Below, piece by piece: positions 22,069-33,740 of a stretch of 64,000 bases of DNA (position 1 is the stretch's first letter; every line of letters begins with the position of its first letter). Below the pieces are notes generated by a model. That model was not told the DNA's origin and did no database searches. It saw only the letters and a list, made by a program, of their open reading frames with translations. The position numbers and the translations under genes are program-made. Origin of the DNA: Selaginella tamariscina (taxonomy: Eukaryota > Streptophyta > Lycopodiopsida > Selaginellales > Selaginellaceae); assembly GCA_003024785.1 (NCBI GenBank), contig PUQB01000343.1:176689-240688 (forward strand), given 5' to 3'.

Positions 22069-24539
22069 CTAATACTTCTCCATGTACAAAGACCCTCTTT
22101 GACTCACATGAAACACAAGATGTAGTTGCACTCCCTTAGACAACTTGTAAGCCACAACATTGATCTTCTTAATGATCTTGTATGGACCAGCATACCAAGG
22201 ACTTAGCTTCTCACACTTCCTAGTCTGCAATGGTTGTAGAGAACTACACTTCAATGAAGAAACAAAGATGATTTGTAGAAACACTTTGTAAACTATTTGT
22301 AAGTGCACTTCTCATTAACTAGCCTTTTAGTTCAGTCCCTTGCCTTAAGCAAATTCTTTTGACACATCAAAAGTATCTTGTTCATCTCCATAGCCAAGCT
22401 ATGAACTTCAACATCCATTCTCACCACTTCTCAGCATATTCCAACATCTATTGAATACCGAGGATGTTTGCCTTTGTAAGTATAAAATGGACTACATTTC
22501 AAAGAGCTATGCTTTATTGTTATTTTAGGCAAACTCATTCAAAGGCAAAAACTTGTCCCATTGTCCTTGCTTCTCGGCCACACATGTTCTTAATATATCC
22601 TTTAGAACATGGTTTACACGCTTAGTCTGGCCATTTGACTGCGGATGATCTCCACTACTAAAGTTCACCTTAGTGCCGAGTTCTCTATAAAACTTCACCT
22701 AAAAAACTAAAGTGAACTTGCTTTCTTGGTCACTAACAATGTTCTCTAGCATCCCATGCTTAGGATACACCTGCATTAGATACACCAATGCAAGCTCCTT
22801 TGCTGTTACATTCTTTTTCAAAGGAATGAACTTAGCATACTTACTCAAGTGATCCACAATGACCCACACATGTTCATTGCAATGTAGTGTCCTTGGAAGA
22901 TGTATAATAAAATCCATAGAGATACTTTCTCATCTTCCTTGAGGCAATCAACATTCCAGCTCTCTTGGCCTTAACCAACTGGCACTTAGCACAAGTGCGA
23001 ACATATTCACAATGTCCTCCTTCATGTTAGGCCACAAGAATTGACGTTTCACCAAGTCATATGTTTTGTCTTCTCTTCCATGTCTAGCAAATGGACTATC
23101 ATGCATCTCATGCATAATTGCTGTAACAAGCTCCGTTGTCTTAAACACTACTAGCCGTTGCTTGTACAGTAGAAAACCATTTTGCTCAATATAAGGCTCC
23201 ACCAAACTTTTAAGACACTACTGACAATCTAAATCCTTAGCTTGTGCTTTGCGAATCAAAAAAACCAAACTTTCTTTTATCCTTCCAATAACATTTAATC
23301 GTTTAATCTACAACCACATTTTTTCCCCTCCTTATAATGGACAATCATAAGTCCTAAAACCTCATGTAGAAACACTGACCAACAAGCCTACCTAACATTT
23401 AGATCCTTCTGATCTAAGAAATGCCTTAAATGTTTGTGATCATTAAACACTTTGAAGGGACGTCCATTATGTAGGTTGTGCCTCTAGGTGCACACAACAT
23501 GCACAATAGCCATCAGTTCATAATCATAAGTCGAGTACTAACACTCTATATCATTTAGCTTTCAACTCTCAAAAGCAATGACATGACCAATTTGCATAAG
23601 AACTCCTCTAATGACATAGCCACACACATTTGTGTACACCTCATAAGACTTGTTCTTAGTAGTGATAGCTAACACTGGTGTTGTTGTCAACATAGTCTTC
23701 AAAGCTTCAAATGCTGCACTTTGTCTTGTAGACCACTCAAACACAACATTCTTCCTCATTAAAGATCTCATGAGTTTTATGGGCTTGGCTAATTACTATT
23801 GTCAGTTCATTCAAGGCTTCTAGCTCTTTCTTTAACATCTTACCACTGCATCTACCTTCTTAGGATCAGAAGCAATACCGTCCTTAGAAACAATATGCCC
23901 GAGGTACTCCACCTCCTCCTTAACAAACTCACACTTCGAGAGCTTAGCATATAGTTTTTCTCCCTAAGAGTTTGTAGCACTAAATGTAGATGTTTCAGAT
24001 GCTCCTCTAAAGTTTTGTTATAGATGAGAATATTATCTAAGAAGACTTCAACAAAACAATCGATATAATCAGCAAAAATGAAATTCATTAACTACATGAA
24101 TGTCGTAGGGGTGTTTGTCATACCAAACGGCATAACAAGAAACTCAAAATAACCATGCTGAATGTTGTCTTAGCAACGTCCTGCTCTTTCACAACAATTT
24201 GGTGATACCCGCTTTGTAAGTCAATTTTGGTAAACCACCTTGCCCCTTCAAGGCACAGTAATTGATATATATCCTCATTGATCCGTCCTTCTTCTGCATA
24301 AAGAGCATCGAAGCTCCATAAGGTAACTTGCTAAGCTGAATTAATCCTTGTGTTAATAACTCCTCCACTTGTTTCTTCACCTTCAACTCCTTTAAGAAAC
24401 TCAAACGATATGGACTCCATGAAATCGACTTAACACCATGCTCAAGCTCAATCTCATGGTCCACTCCACAAAATAGTGGCACTCCTATAGGCAAATGAGA
24501 GGGAACGACATCCTCAAACTTCCCCAACACCTCATGCAC
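22069..24539 (-). pseudogene. pol: pol remnant of element 3
   Basis: From right to left: an RT start (GVDHEIELEHG, FMQKKDGSMRIYINYCAL) at 24539-24230; the catalytic box reads FLDNILIYNK near 24020-24045, so the second Asp of the usual YxDD is Asn; RNase H (YEVYTNVCGYVIRGVLMQIG) near 23600; the zinc module of integrase (HEMHDSPFARHG, FLWPNM) near 23020-23130; a core piece (VWVIVDHLSKYAKFIP, ENIVSDQESKF) at 22917-22699; and a GPYKIIKKINVVAYKL tail at 22250-22130. No chromodomain is seen. Confidence 0.88.
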
Positions 24540-26260
24540 AAGAGTTGATCAACTGTTGATAGTTGATCGTTGACCGTTGAATAGTGACATGGTGGTTAAC
24601 TCGTCCTTCACATTGGTAGCATTAACTTCCTTGAAGTGGACATAATAAAATTCATCACTCAATGACCTCAAAATGCGCATTGAATTCTTCAAAGCAATAG
24701 CCGATAAAAGTTTAAAAACATGCATGTAACCAACTCCTTTGAGGACGTGGCTCCTTCCATTCAAAGTCACCTTTACTTCCTTCTTAGTCTAATTAGGCCG
24801 TGGATGGTACTTATCCACTAAAGTCATCGCAAGGATAAGATTATAATGCCTTAAAAAGAATTACTCCTTGAAGGGCATATCTCCAACTTCCAATGCAAGC
24901 TCTACACAAGCATTTTATTCTTGTGATGAGGTAGCAACTCCTTCCACCGTGTATAGATCAGTCCTCTTAGTTGGCAAGTTTAGTCTCTCAAAGAGATTAA
25001 CTCATCACTACTATCAGAACTAACATTGAAACTTTGTTGATCGTTCCTTTAAAGTGAATCAGATTGTCAGGATTAGTCTTAAAGACAACTATAGCAGTGT
25101 TCCCAAGCACACATCTTAGCTCTTTAGCTACTATAGACAACACCTTACAGCTTGGAGTTTTCTGATGCTTCGAAGTCACTTCCTCTCGTCCCATCTCATT
25201 CACATACTTTTCATTTTTGGCTTTCCTAGCCTTGAAGATAGGATAATATTTGATGTAATGATTTGGTTCATTACACTCAAAGCATCCACGATTGTCAAGG
25301 CTCTGACTAACTCCCTTGCCCTTCTGGTACTTCTTATTACCTCCATGATGCTTAAAACTCTTAAGATCATTGTCATACTTCTTCTAGAACTTGGTTCGAT
25401 GCTCCTCAATCTTAGAGTCCTCCCAAGCCTTTCATTTTCCAGTTACTAATGCACTCCTTTCCATTTGTGTAACAGCCACATATGCCTCCTCCACTACCTC
25501 ATCAAGAGTCTTAAACTCTTTCTTCCGACTCTCTAATGCAGTCACCAACTGGGCACTCTTAGTCCATCAATGAAGTAGTCACATTGGAAAGTGAATGACA
25601 TCTCAGGATTGTGAGCGATAAATGCTCTCATCTTGTTTATTATCGCTCACATCTTGTTAATATAGTTTCCAAGTGAGAGATTCCCTTGTTTAAAATCTTT
25701 AAAGCTTGAGACAAGCATCATGTGCGTCGTATGTAGATGCATACTCCTTGAAAGCATTCATGAAGTGAGTCTAGGTAGTCAAAGACTCCACATGATTCCA
25801 CCATGAATCTACCTCTCCTTTTAATCCCAAGGATGCAGCTAAGAACTTAATTTAATGAGTAGTCTTCATCAGTTTGTCACTTTGCTCAACCATGAGATAT
25901 GTTGATCTGCCGTGCACCATCAAACTCAGGAAGAGGCTTCTTCTGAAAGAACCGTCGCTCGGCTCTAGTCACGTGATGATTATTATTGCTCCTAGAGCAT
26001 CGTGTTCCATCCAAGCTTTGTTCTCGAATCATCTCACACTTGAGGAGCTCCTTAATCTCTTCTAGCTCATCTCTTAAAGCATAAAGATTGTCTCCAATCC
26101 TTTTGAACTTCTCTTGATACTTAACATCATAGTCCACTTGCCTATGGAAGAGGGTTGACTAATTCCACATAGGTGCATCCTCATCAGCTGCACGAATCTC
26201 TCACCAATACTTTGGATTAGGCACATAATTCGACATGATATCCGCTTAACACAATGAAGC
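24540..26260 (-). pseudogene. gag: gag-protease remnant of element 3
   Basis: The N-terminal part at 26137-25886 has a coiled-coil-like run (KRIGDNLYALRDELEEIKEL) and FFQKKPLPEFDG, typical of a plant gypsy Gag start. A knuckle-like FECNEPNHYIKYY near 25250-25290 keeps Cys-Cys-His, but the last Cys is Tyr. Protease is too decayed to place exactly. Confidence 0.75.
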
Positions 26261-26278
26261 AAAGTTATCTCAAACCTT

Positions 26279-26483
26279 GGCTTTCATACCAAGTTATTAC
26301 ACTCCTATGGCACCATACCCAAATGCTACTTAACTCACCCAACCTTAGAACACACTAGCTCACCTCCAAACTGTTGAACTCCATTCTCAAAGCTCTCCAA
26401 AATTAAGGTTTCCTAAAACATGATTAGCTTAATCATGACATCAATCATAGTTAAACCTTTGATCAAAGACCATAGCTGTAACA
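26279..26483 (-). repeat. 5' LTR of element 3 (right) with primer site
   Basis: The LTR is about 26295-26483 and ends AGCTGTAACA. On the minus strand TGGTATGAAAGCC (26279-26291) follows it and resembles the tRNA-iMet site TGGTATCAGAGCC with two changes. Confidence 0.8.
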
Positions 26484-26486
26484 CAA

Positions 26487-27500
26487 GGAGAGAATATCCA
26501 TAGTGCTTAAGGAGACATAATATTTGGGTTCCAGGGTGGTCGAGTGCTCCCCAGTGTCTGGGGCTACTTATACCTTAGTGGAGGTGAAGTTCATGTTTTA
26601 TTGGTCATTTTTCCAATGCTTGGGTGCGCAGGAACAACCCATGATGCCTGGTTTTTGAAGCACAACAAACTTCCGATAGCTTCCGTGTTGGCCAATTCGG
26701 TTTCTGCTATGGTAGCCATGTCGTAGGTCACACGTCAGCCACCTGCGGCAGTACTTGACCAGCAAGATGCCGAACATGACTTTGAACATCACACTCCAGC
26801 CGTGTGGTTAGAGCCTGATATCCGGATTGACGCTCTGATTATGGGGGCGTCCTGCTCGTTGAGACCAAGCCTGAGCTTTGGCCTTAGGGGTACTACGCCA
26901 ACGACTTCATTGCCAGGTGAAGCGCATTCTGTCCAGTAGTCATCATCGAGGTGGTCGGAGCAACCATCCGGGTTGGAGGGGCCGCCTTCTTCGACAAGCC
27001 TGCCCACGAGCCTTTTACTCCGTATCTGCACATACACATGTTTTTAACCGTGATCACTTGGAGCTGCTCTCCATGGGCTTGGCGTAGCCATTTCTTCTCT
27101 TATCGAGTTCTACACGAAGCCGAGTCAACAGAGAATTGCTCTATCCTGCCATCAGCTGGCCGGACTTAATCAGAGATGTGCATATTTAGGGTGCATATTC
27201 GGTTACTCAGTACTCACGCCCCAAGGTTCAGGCCAGTCGGCAGCATGTTGGGAGGGAGAAGCTGCTGCTCTTCCCCTTGCTACATTAGTGTTGTTCGACC
27301 TGGACGCTACTAGTTCGTTCAATATGTACCGCCTCTTGTTGCCCAGACTGGAATGGTTGCAAGACTGCTGTCAATAGCTTGAGGTTCACTCGGCTCATCC
27401 CCACTACGTTAATGGATACCTTTGTCTACAGAACCTCCTCCTACAATGTCTAGACGAGCAAGGTTGTTTGAAGCATTTACTGGATTGTGAGGAGTAAAAA
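26487..27500 (+). pseudogene. X0: decayed Crinkler-associated kinase-like gene
   Basis: First of six copies of a gene family named X here. Pieces in different frames read GTTHDAWFLKHNKLP near 26630-26680, then RVGGAAFFDKPAHEPFTPYL near 26965-27025 and FNMYRLLLPRLEW near 27315-27355. The His-Asp catalytic-loop area reads HPHYVNGYLCLQNLL, so it is mutated. Kinase-like proteins found with Crinkler effectors share a GAxxxD...PLTP motif and an HGDLRxxN loop; that assignment is by pattern only. Many stops and shifts show it is dead. Confidence 0.55.
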
Positions 27501-27574
27501 TCCATTTCATGGTGCAGAAAGATGACTACTATCAAACATGAAGAATGTGAGTTGCGAGAAAAACACATTTGTAT

Positions 27575-27850
27575 ATAACAAATTACTATAAAATCAATAA
27601 TTATCAAATTAAAAACTTTAATGTTTATGTTATTTATTAAACATAATGGTTTTTCTTAATCGCATTAGAATTTCCATTTAATTTTATAATTGTCACGACA
27701 AATCTTATAATCACGGAGATTATTTCGAATTTGTATAATATAATACCTGTCAGTTTGACTGGTACGGAAATAATTTTTTCAAATTTATTTATTTATTATA
27801 CAAGATGTATGTACATTCAAACCCCTGCTTGATTATATGCATACAGATCT
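27575..27850 (+). promoter_or_regulatory. 5' flank of the intact beta-expansin gene
   Basis: AT-rich DNA directly before the expansin ATG. It is conserved in order with orphan copies at 33741-34000 and, inverted, at 51420-51800, which share phrases such as TTTGACTGGTA and TTATTTATTATA. No single TATA box stands out among several AT runs. Promoter status is inferred from position. Confidence 0.5.
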
Positions 27851-28792
27851 ATGGGGAGACAATGCTGCATTTTCCTTGCGTTCTTCGTGCTTAAAGAGGT
27901 TCAATGTTGGGAGATAGCAACTGCAACTTGGTATGGCAGTCCAAATGGTGCAGGAACCGATGGTATGCGCGTGTGTGTGTGTGAAATGTGCATTGTAACA
28001 AGAGGCTGATACTTGGCTATCAGGAGGGGCTTGCGGCTATGGACAGCTTCCAGGAACACCTTATGGGCTTGATGTATCAGCAGGCAGCCCTGCTCTTTTC
28101 AAGAATGGCAAAGGATGTGGCGAATGCTACATGGTACCCACATCTCTCTCTCCCTCCCTCTCTCTTTATGTGTGCGTGCGTGCGTGCGTGTGTGTGTGTA
28201 GATGTGTAAATATGTAAGTGTATGCAGCTCAAGTGCGTACAGAAGGGGCTTTGTTCGGAGATGCCTATTGCTGTGACAATTACAGATGAATGCCCAGGTG
28301 GATACTGCTCCAATGGAAGGGTACATTTTGATTTAAGTGGGACTGCCTTTGGGAAGCTTGCGAGCTCGGGAATGACTCCCCAGTTACTCGGCTCTGGTGT
28401 CATTCAAGTTTTATACGATAGGTGTGTGTGTGTGTGTAAACAAATATATAGCAGGAAAGTTCTCATGTAGTGTAAGAGTATTAACATACTTTCTGTGTAG
28501 GATAAACTGTGATTATAGGCAAGGAATCGCCTTCCAAGTTAATCAAGGCTCCTCACCATTCTGGTTCTCTGTTCTTGTTCGTTACGAAGACGGAGCCGGT
28601 GACCTCGGATTAGTGGAGCTAATGCAGGTGATTTCATTGTGTTATATATATATAAAGAGAGAGAGTGAGAGCTAATGCAGGATATTTTGGGATTTCATTT
28701 TACGGAACTTCATTGGGATGTTTTGACTTTACATATTTGAACCATAGAATGCTATGTTTCTCTGTTGTCACGCGCGCGCGCGCGCATACAGA

Positions 28793-28823
<31 letters not shown>

Positions 28824-29374
28824 TGAGACTTCTACACATAGTCACACATGTCTAAGACGTTTGCTTAATTCAGTTTCATATTGAAACTTTTACATCTACT
28901 GACACACAAACGCAGGTCTGAAGCATTTTTCTTCTAGTTGTTCAATGGAACCTCTTTCTCTCTCACACACACGCACGCACGCACACATAGTAACAAGTAT
29001 TCATGTATGCAGGGTGGGTCTGGAGGGTGGCAAGCAATGAATCAGATATGGGGAGCAAACTGGTGCCTGAATAGCGCAAACGCATTGCAAGCTCCATTCT
29101 CGATGAGAGTAACAACAATCTCGAAACAAACACTTATTGCATTCAATGTTATACCTTCGGACTGGTCGCCAAACATGACTTACACATCAAATATTAATTT
29201 CCAGACTTATGGTAATCCCAATGATTACTATTCAGTAGAGAGTGCAGCTCCTCCTGTTATTGTAAACATTTCAATTATTATTGTTTTGATATTTAAAATA
29301 TTAATATCATGAGGTTTTAGTTTTCTTCATATTAAAACTAAAAATTTAAAAAGTATACTTCTAACTAATCTCTT

Positions 29375-29420
<46 letters not shown>

Positions 29421-30446
29421 TATATTATACACTGTTATGTATCTTTAAACATACACGTTAGTAGGTAGGTAATGAAGCATGTATGCAACATATAATGTTG
29501 TGTGTATATGCCCTCTCTCTATATTCATATGTGCATACGTGTAGTAAATGACACACACACACACACACACACACTAGGATATTTAATTAATCAAGAAATA
29601 TTGCTATGTTCAAGTAAATAAATATGTCAATTAAAATGGTTAAAGTTCATCTCTTCAGGTTGACGATCTTGAGAAGAAAGAACAACTTCTCATAAAGTAC
29701 ATGCGAAGGGTAAGTCGTTCTCTGTACAAATATAGATTTATCACAAATATATAAATATGTGTATATATCAGTCTAAGTTACATGCATAGTTTATTTCATA
29801 ATATCAATCTAATACATAACACGTATATCACGTTGTATATTATTTTAATAATATACTAATATATAACATAAAATTATTGATGTAAATATATAGAATATAA
29901 TAATGTATATCATGTATTGCATCTAATATAATATATATAGCTTCAATGACATAGAACACACACACACACATATATAGACTCTGTATTCCTGGAATGCTCT
30001 TGTCAATTATTATTGTTTTGGTATTTAAAATATTAATATTTTGAGGTTTTTGTTTTGTTAATATTAAAATTATAAATATAAAAAAGTATGATTTAAATAT
30101 CTATTATAAATGTATATATGTATAAATATATAAAAGTATAAATGTTAGCATCTCTCTGTCAAAGTAATATCAAGATATAAATGAATATAGATAAATCACT
30201 TTAACATAGTTATGTGTGTGTGTGCCTATATATATTTATATATAGGCACACACACATGAAATAGTTGAGGAACGAGCAAGCTCGAGACCAATCACCAATT
30301 CCGCCACTGTCCCACCGTTCGCGTTCCTAGAAATACCAAGCTCAAAGGTATGGTTTTCATACACACACAGATATGTGTGTGTGTGTGTGTGTGCATGGAT
30401 TAACTTATAGGTGGACCAAGTTCAGAGTTCACTCAGCAGTATGTAA
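27851..30446 (+). CDS. Beta-expansin, copy A (8 exons, C-terminal extension)
   Basis: Expansins loosen plant cell walls without hydrolysis. Exons: 27851-27962, 28024-28133, 28228-28421, 28501-28627, 29013-29261, 29659-29709, 30246-30347, 30411-30446. All introns are GT-AG and the frame is open over 981 nt (326 residues plus stop). Residues 1-22 look like a short signal peptide. The GH45-like domain has [19 protein letters not shown] (about 26-44), TDECPGGYC and HFD at 107-109. The second domain (CBM63-like) starts about residue 139. TDECPGG and [10 protein letters not shown] fit beta-expansins. Exons 6-8 add about 62 residues ([17 protein letters not shown]..., ending SSLSSM) not found in usual expansins of 250-270 residues. 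It converges on the kinase at 30645. Confidence 0.85.
28768..28822. repeat. (CG)n and (TG)n microsatellites in expansin intron 4
   Basis: An alternating CG tract at about 28770-28785 is followed by a TG tract at about 28794-28820. Alternating purine-pyrimidine DNA of this kind can form Z-DNA. A CA/GCAC tract lies in the same intron near 28964-28987. Confidence 0.85.
29375..29429. repeat. (AT)n microsatellite in expansin intron 5
   Basis: A nearly pure AT repeat of about 55 bp, followed by a (CA)n tract near 29550-29574 in the same intron. Confidence 0.9.
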
Positions 30447-30644
30447 GGAGAGGAGGAGTGCACGCTTAGTTGAAAGCTTGAAGATATTGGTTGAAGTGAT
30501 TAGCTAGTTTATTGTGTTGTTTAGTTTATATGGTAAAGGGCCAAAATGGGTATTTTGAAGAATACAGAGACAATTATATCAAACTTGAGGGTCAGTCTGG
30601 AAAATTTCCCATATATATTTATACATATATGATTACAATGGAGT

Positions 30645-31523
30645 TTAATTGATAACTGGGTCTTTCTTCGTATGATGTAAAATCCACGGGTGGGTCAACA
30701 CTTGCGCTGCTGTAAGTCTCTTTTCCATATCCATGTTTGCCATGTCGAGTATAAACTCTTTAGCTTCACTGGAGATGTTGGACCAGTCGAGTTCACTCGG
30801 CAAAATATCACTCCAACTACCAAGTTTATTGCGAATATCGTCCTTGGTTAAGTGGTGTAGAGGGATCTCACCAGATAAACACTCGTACAAGAGAAGCCCT
30901 AGAGACCATATATCAACTTCCTTACTGTACCATTTCAGGAGCCATGTAATTTCTAGTTCCGGCTTCATCGTGCAAGTTTGTATCCGAGACGATGCTAGCA
31001 AGACCGAAATCTGCAACTTTAACATGATAAGGAAGAACATGCGAGGTTAACAGTATGTTCCCGGGCTTTAAGTCTCTGTGTACTACGTCTCTCTCATGCA
31101 TCATCTGCAAAGTTGAACCGACGCTCTGTATTAAGTCTGCTGCTTCTCTTTCCGATAACGGACCATACTGTTGAATTCTGTCATGTAAGCTACAAGCACA
31201 TCTCTAGTATTATGTGCCAGTTGCCCTTCACAGTCTTGGATCACTTCTTCCAGCTTTATTGTGCCCTCGCTTGCCAGCTTTCTAAGAAACAACACCTCAT
31301 CCCATGGGCAGAAGTTAACAGGGACTGTCTTGCAAGCAAAGTTCTTGCCATCTATGTATCTTCTTACTTTATACACCTGCCCTTCGAATCCGCCACCGAT
31401 CCGTTTCTCAATCTCATACCGATCTTCTAATTGCGGGCTTTCTATGTTGGAGAGCTTCCTTCTTTTAGCTGCTTCCCGGATTCCGCTCTTGTAGGGGTCC
31501 TCTTCATTCTCACCATTGTGCAA
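30645..31523 (-). pseudogene. Ser/Thr protein kinase, copy A (broken)
   Basis: A single-domain eukaryotic protein kinase: glycine loop IGGGFEGQVYKV, the Lys in FACKTV, catalytic loop [17 protein letters not shown] and DIWSLGLLLYECLSGEIP, ending in LTAAQVLTHPWILHHTKK like CAMK-type kinases. The ATG matching copies B and D is at 31516, but a 2-nt loss near 31480 breaks that frame. An ATG at 31523 restores it with a different N-terminus. A one-base-short A-run near 31150 breaks the frame before helix E, and an 11-nt deletion removes residues after MAPE near 30945. Confidence 0.88.
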
Positions 31524-31765
31524 AAACCTAATGAAATGGAATGTGTAATATTTGTTTTATAAAGGGTAACGTGGAAAAAACTGGTACCGAGGGAACTTAT
31601 TAAAAATATTTATTAAGTTTATGAATTCTTCTAAGATTATTGATAATTATTAATTTGATAGTAGTTTGTTAAAAGCTGGAACAATCTATACAAATGTGTT
31701 TTACTCGCGACTCACATTCTTCAATGTTTGATACTAGTCATCTTTCTGCACCATGAAATGGATTA
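31524..31765 (-). promoter_or_regulatory. 5' flank of kinase copy A
   Basis: About 240 bp between X and the kinase. It carries the phrases shared by all copies: TTTATAAA, a TTACCTTTAATCTT-like repeat and AATCTATACAAATGTG. A degraded TATA-like box lies near 31555. The promoter role is inferred from position. Confidence 0.4.
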
Positions 31766-32850
31766 TCAACAGATTTGTGCATTTATGTCTCCGTGAACGT
31801 AGTGCGGATGAGTCGAGTGCACCTCAAGATATTGACAGCAGATCCCAGCCGGCCAGCAAGAGGCTGTACATGTTGAACGAACTAGTAGCGTCCGAGTCAA
31901 ACAACAAGTGCTGGGTCCAGCGCTGTCAAGCACTTCCACCCATCTGCTTCGGTCGAGTAGCCACTTCCCGTCCAGCTGCTTATAGAGGTACCGTCTACTT
32001 CTAGAGGGTATCTCTGGCAAAATTTGATGATGCGTTTGGAAGCAGGACGTAGAAAGGAGGAGCAGCAGCTCCTCCCTCCCAACATGCTGCTGGCTGGCCT
32101 GAACCTTGGGGCAGTAACCGAATATGCACCCTGAATATGCTCATCTCTGATGAAGTCCGGCCAGCTGATGGTAGGATAGAGCAACTCTCTGTTGACTCGG
32201 CTTGGTGTAGAACCCGAAAAGAGACGAAATGGCTGGTCCGATAGACGCCAAGCCCTTGGAGAGCAGCTCCAAGTGATCACGGTTTTGTAAGAACCTGTGT
32301 ATGTGCAGAGACGGAATGGCTCGTGGGCAGGCTTGTCGAAGAAGGCGGCCCCTCCGACCCGGATGGTTGCTCCGGCTACCTCGATGATAACTACTGGACA
32401 GAATGCGCTTCACCTGGCAATGAAGTCGTCCTAAGGCCAAGCTCAGGCTTGGTCTCAACGAGCAGGACAAGAATCCACTCCCCCAACCAGAGCGTCAATC
32501 CGGATGTCAGGCTCTGACCACACGGCTGGAGTGTGACGTTCAAAGTCACGTTCGGCATCTTGCTGGTCAAATACTGCCGCAGGTGGCTGACGTGGGACCT
32601 ACGACATGGCTTCCATAAGTCCCCAAGCGCTCACCATAGCAGAAACCGAATTGGCCAACGTCGGAAGTTTGTCGTGCTTCAGAAACCAGGCATCATGGGT
32701 TGTTCCTGCGCACCCAAGCATTGGAGTAATGACCAATAAAACATGAATTTTACCTCCACGAAGGTGTAAGTAGCCCCAGACGCATCAGCATCTCGACCCC
32801 CCTGGAAACCCGCCCCCTGTATCCGTCTTTCTTAAGTGATATGGATATCC
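31766..32850 (-). pseudogene. X copy A: decayed Crinkler-associated kinase-like gene
   Basis: Read leftward: FFDKPAHEPF near 32320-32345, LHIHRFLQNRDHLELLSKGL and SLFGFYTKPSQQ near 32200-32310, LYKQLDGKWLLDRSRW near 31945-31995, and HPHYVHGD near 31795-31815. These lie in several frames. It is the least deleted X copy after B. It lies on the same strand as kinase A and just upstream of it, the order seen in every module copy. Confidence 0.55.
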
Positions 32851-33740
32851 TCTGCTAAAGTAAATCAAATCGTAGAGCACGCTCTCATTCGATCGGGGCA
32901 GATAGTCTATGCAAAAATCATACCCTTATTCCAACGTTTAGAAGATTGGACACTTTTTATGTTTACATTTAATTCTATCAATTCAAATTCGAAACACGAG
33001 TCAAATGTTTTAACAAATACAAATGATGAATCTTGAAAAAATCTGAAATATAAGATTTGAAACAAACATGATAATAAAATTTTAAAATAAACACATCATC
33101 GTACCGACGACGACATTAATTAATAAATTTTGTCAGGGGTGGATAAGTCACTCGGAAGCCTTCGCAGTGTACAAGTGGTTAATGTTAATCAACATGTTTT
33201 AGCAAGTTAAACTATTTGTTTAAGAAATTCCGTTCGTAACTTTTAGTGGGAATATGTTAACTTTTCTTTTTTATAAAAATTAAAATTATTTGATGAATAT
33301 GTACAATGGCATTAAATTATATTTATAATAGTAACAAATTTAACAATTAAATAAAAATTTAAAAAATGACTTGTAAGATCACATTGAAATATCTTTCAAT
33401 CTTTTTAGTTAAGTTCCTATGAACAAAGAGTTAATATAATCCAATTTTTTCAAATCCTTACATTAACCATTTTATAATTATTTATATAAATCGCATATAC
33501 AATGTGTGCAAATTAAACATGAACAACATTGATTTGTTTTGTGATTTAATATTTAGACATAAGAATAAATTGTGTCTACCAACTTCTTGACCTGATATTT
33601 TATATAAAAGTTACTAATAAAACCACAGGATAAACTAATTACAAGTGAATACAATGCCATATACATAATAATTTAATTTGTGAGCATATTTTAATTATTA
33701 AATTAAATAGTATATATATTAATAATAGTATAGAGGGGTG
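32851..33740 (-). repeat. Leader of module copy A, AT-rich, no gene
   Basis: The reverse complement matches the leaders of copies B-D (39130-39640, 51890-52160, 56840-57240): AATTACCATTTTATATTTCAGATTT-like phrases, TTCGAATTTGAATT, and GAGCGTGCTCTACGATTTG. No coding signal. Confidence 0.65.

Larger units (their letters stand above)
21721..26483 (-). mobile_element. Decayed Ty3/gypsy element 3 (4.8 kb) inside an X copy
   Basis: Short LTRs flank a gag-pol remnant read on the minus strand. The host sequence on the two sides joins up as in the uninterrupted leader of copy A: GATTTGATTTACTTT before and GAGAATATCCATA after. No clear 5-bp duplication remains. Almost every domain has stop codons or shifts, and the RT box is mutated, so it is far older than elements 1 and 2. 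Confidence 0.88.

Noticed and set aside
28077-28403. Minus-strand frames across expansin exons 2-3 with His/Thr-rich repeats
   Set aside because: They are reverse readings of exon sequence and of GT microsatellites.
28228-28421. Bacterial or fungal expansin acquired by transfer
   Set aside because: Seven GT-AG introns, TDECPGG and [10 protein letters not shown] fit ordinary plant beta-expansins; nothing points to a microbial source.
31160-31222. A 62-nt intron in the kinase explaining the A-run frame break
   Set aside because: GT and AG are present, but the segment encodes helix E sequence expected in kinases, is open in copy D, and is too short for a typical plant intron.
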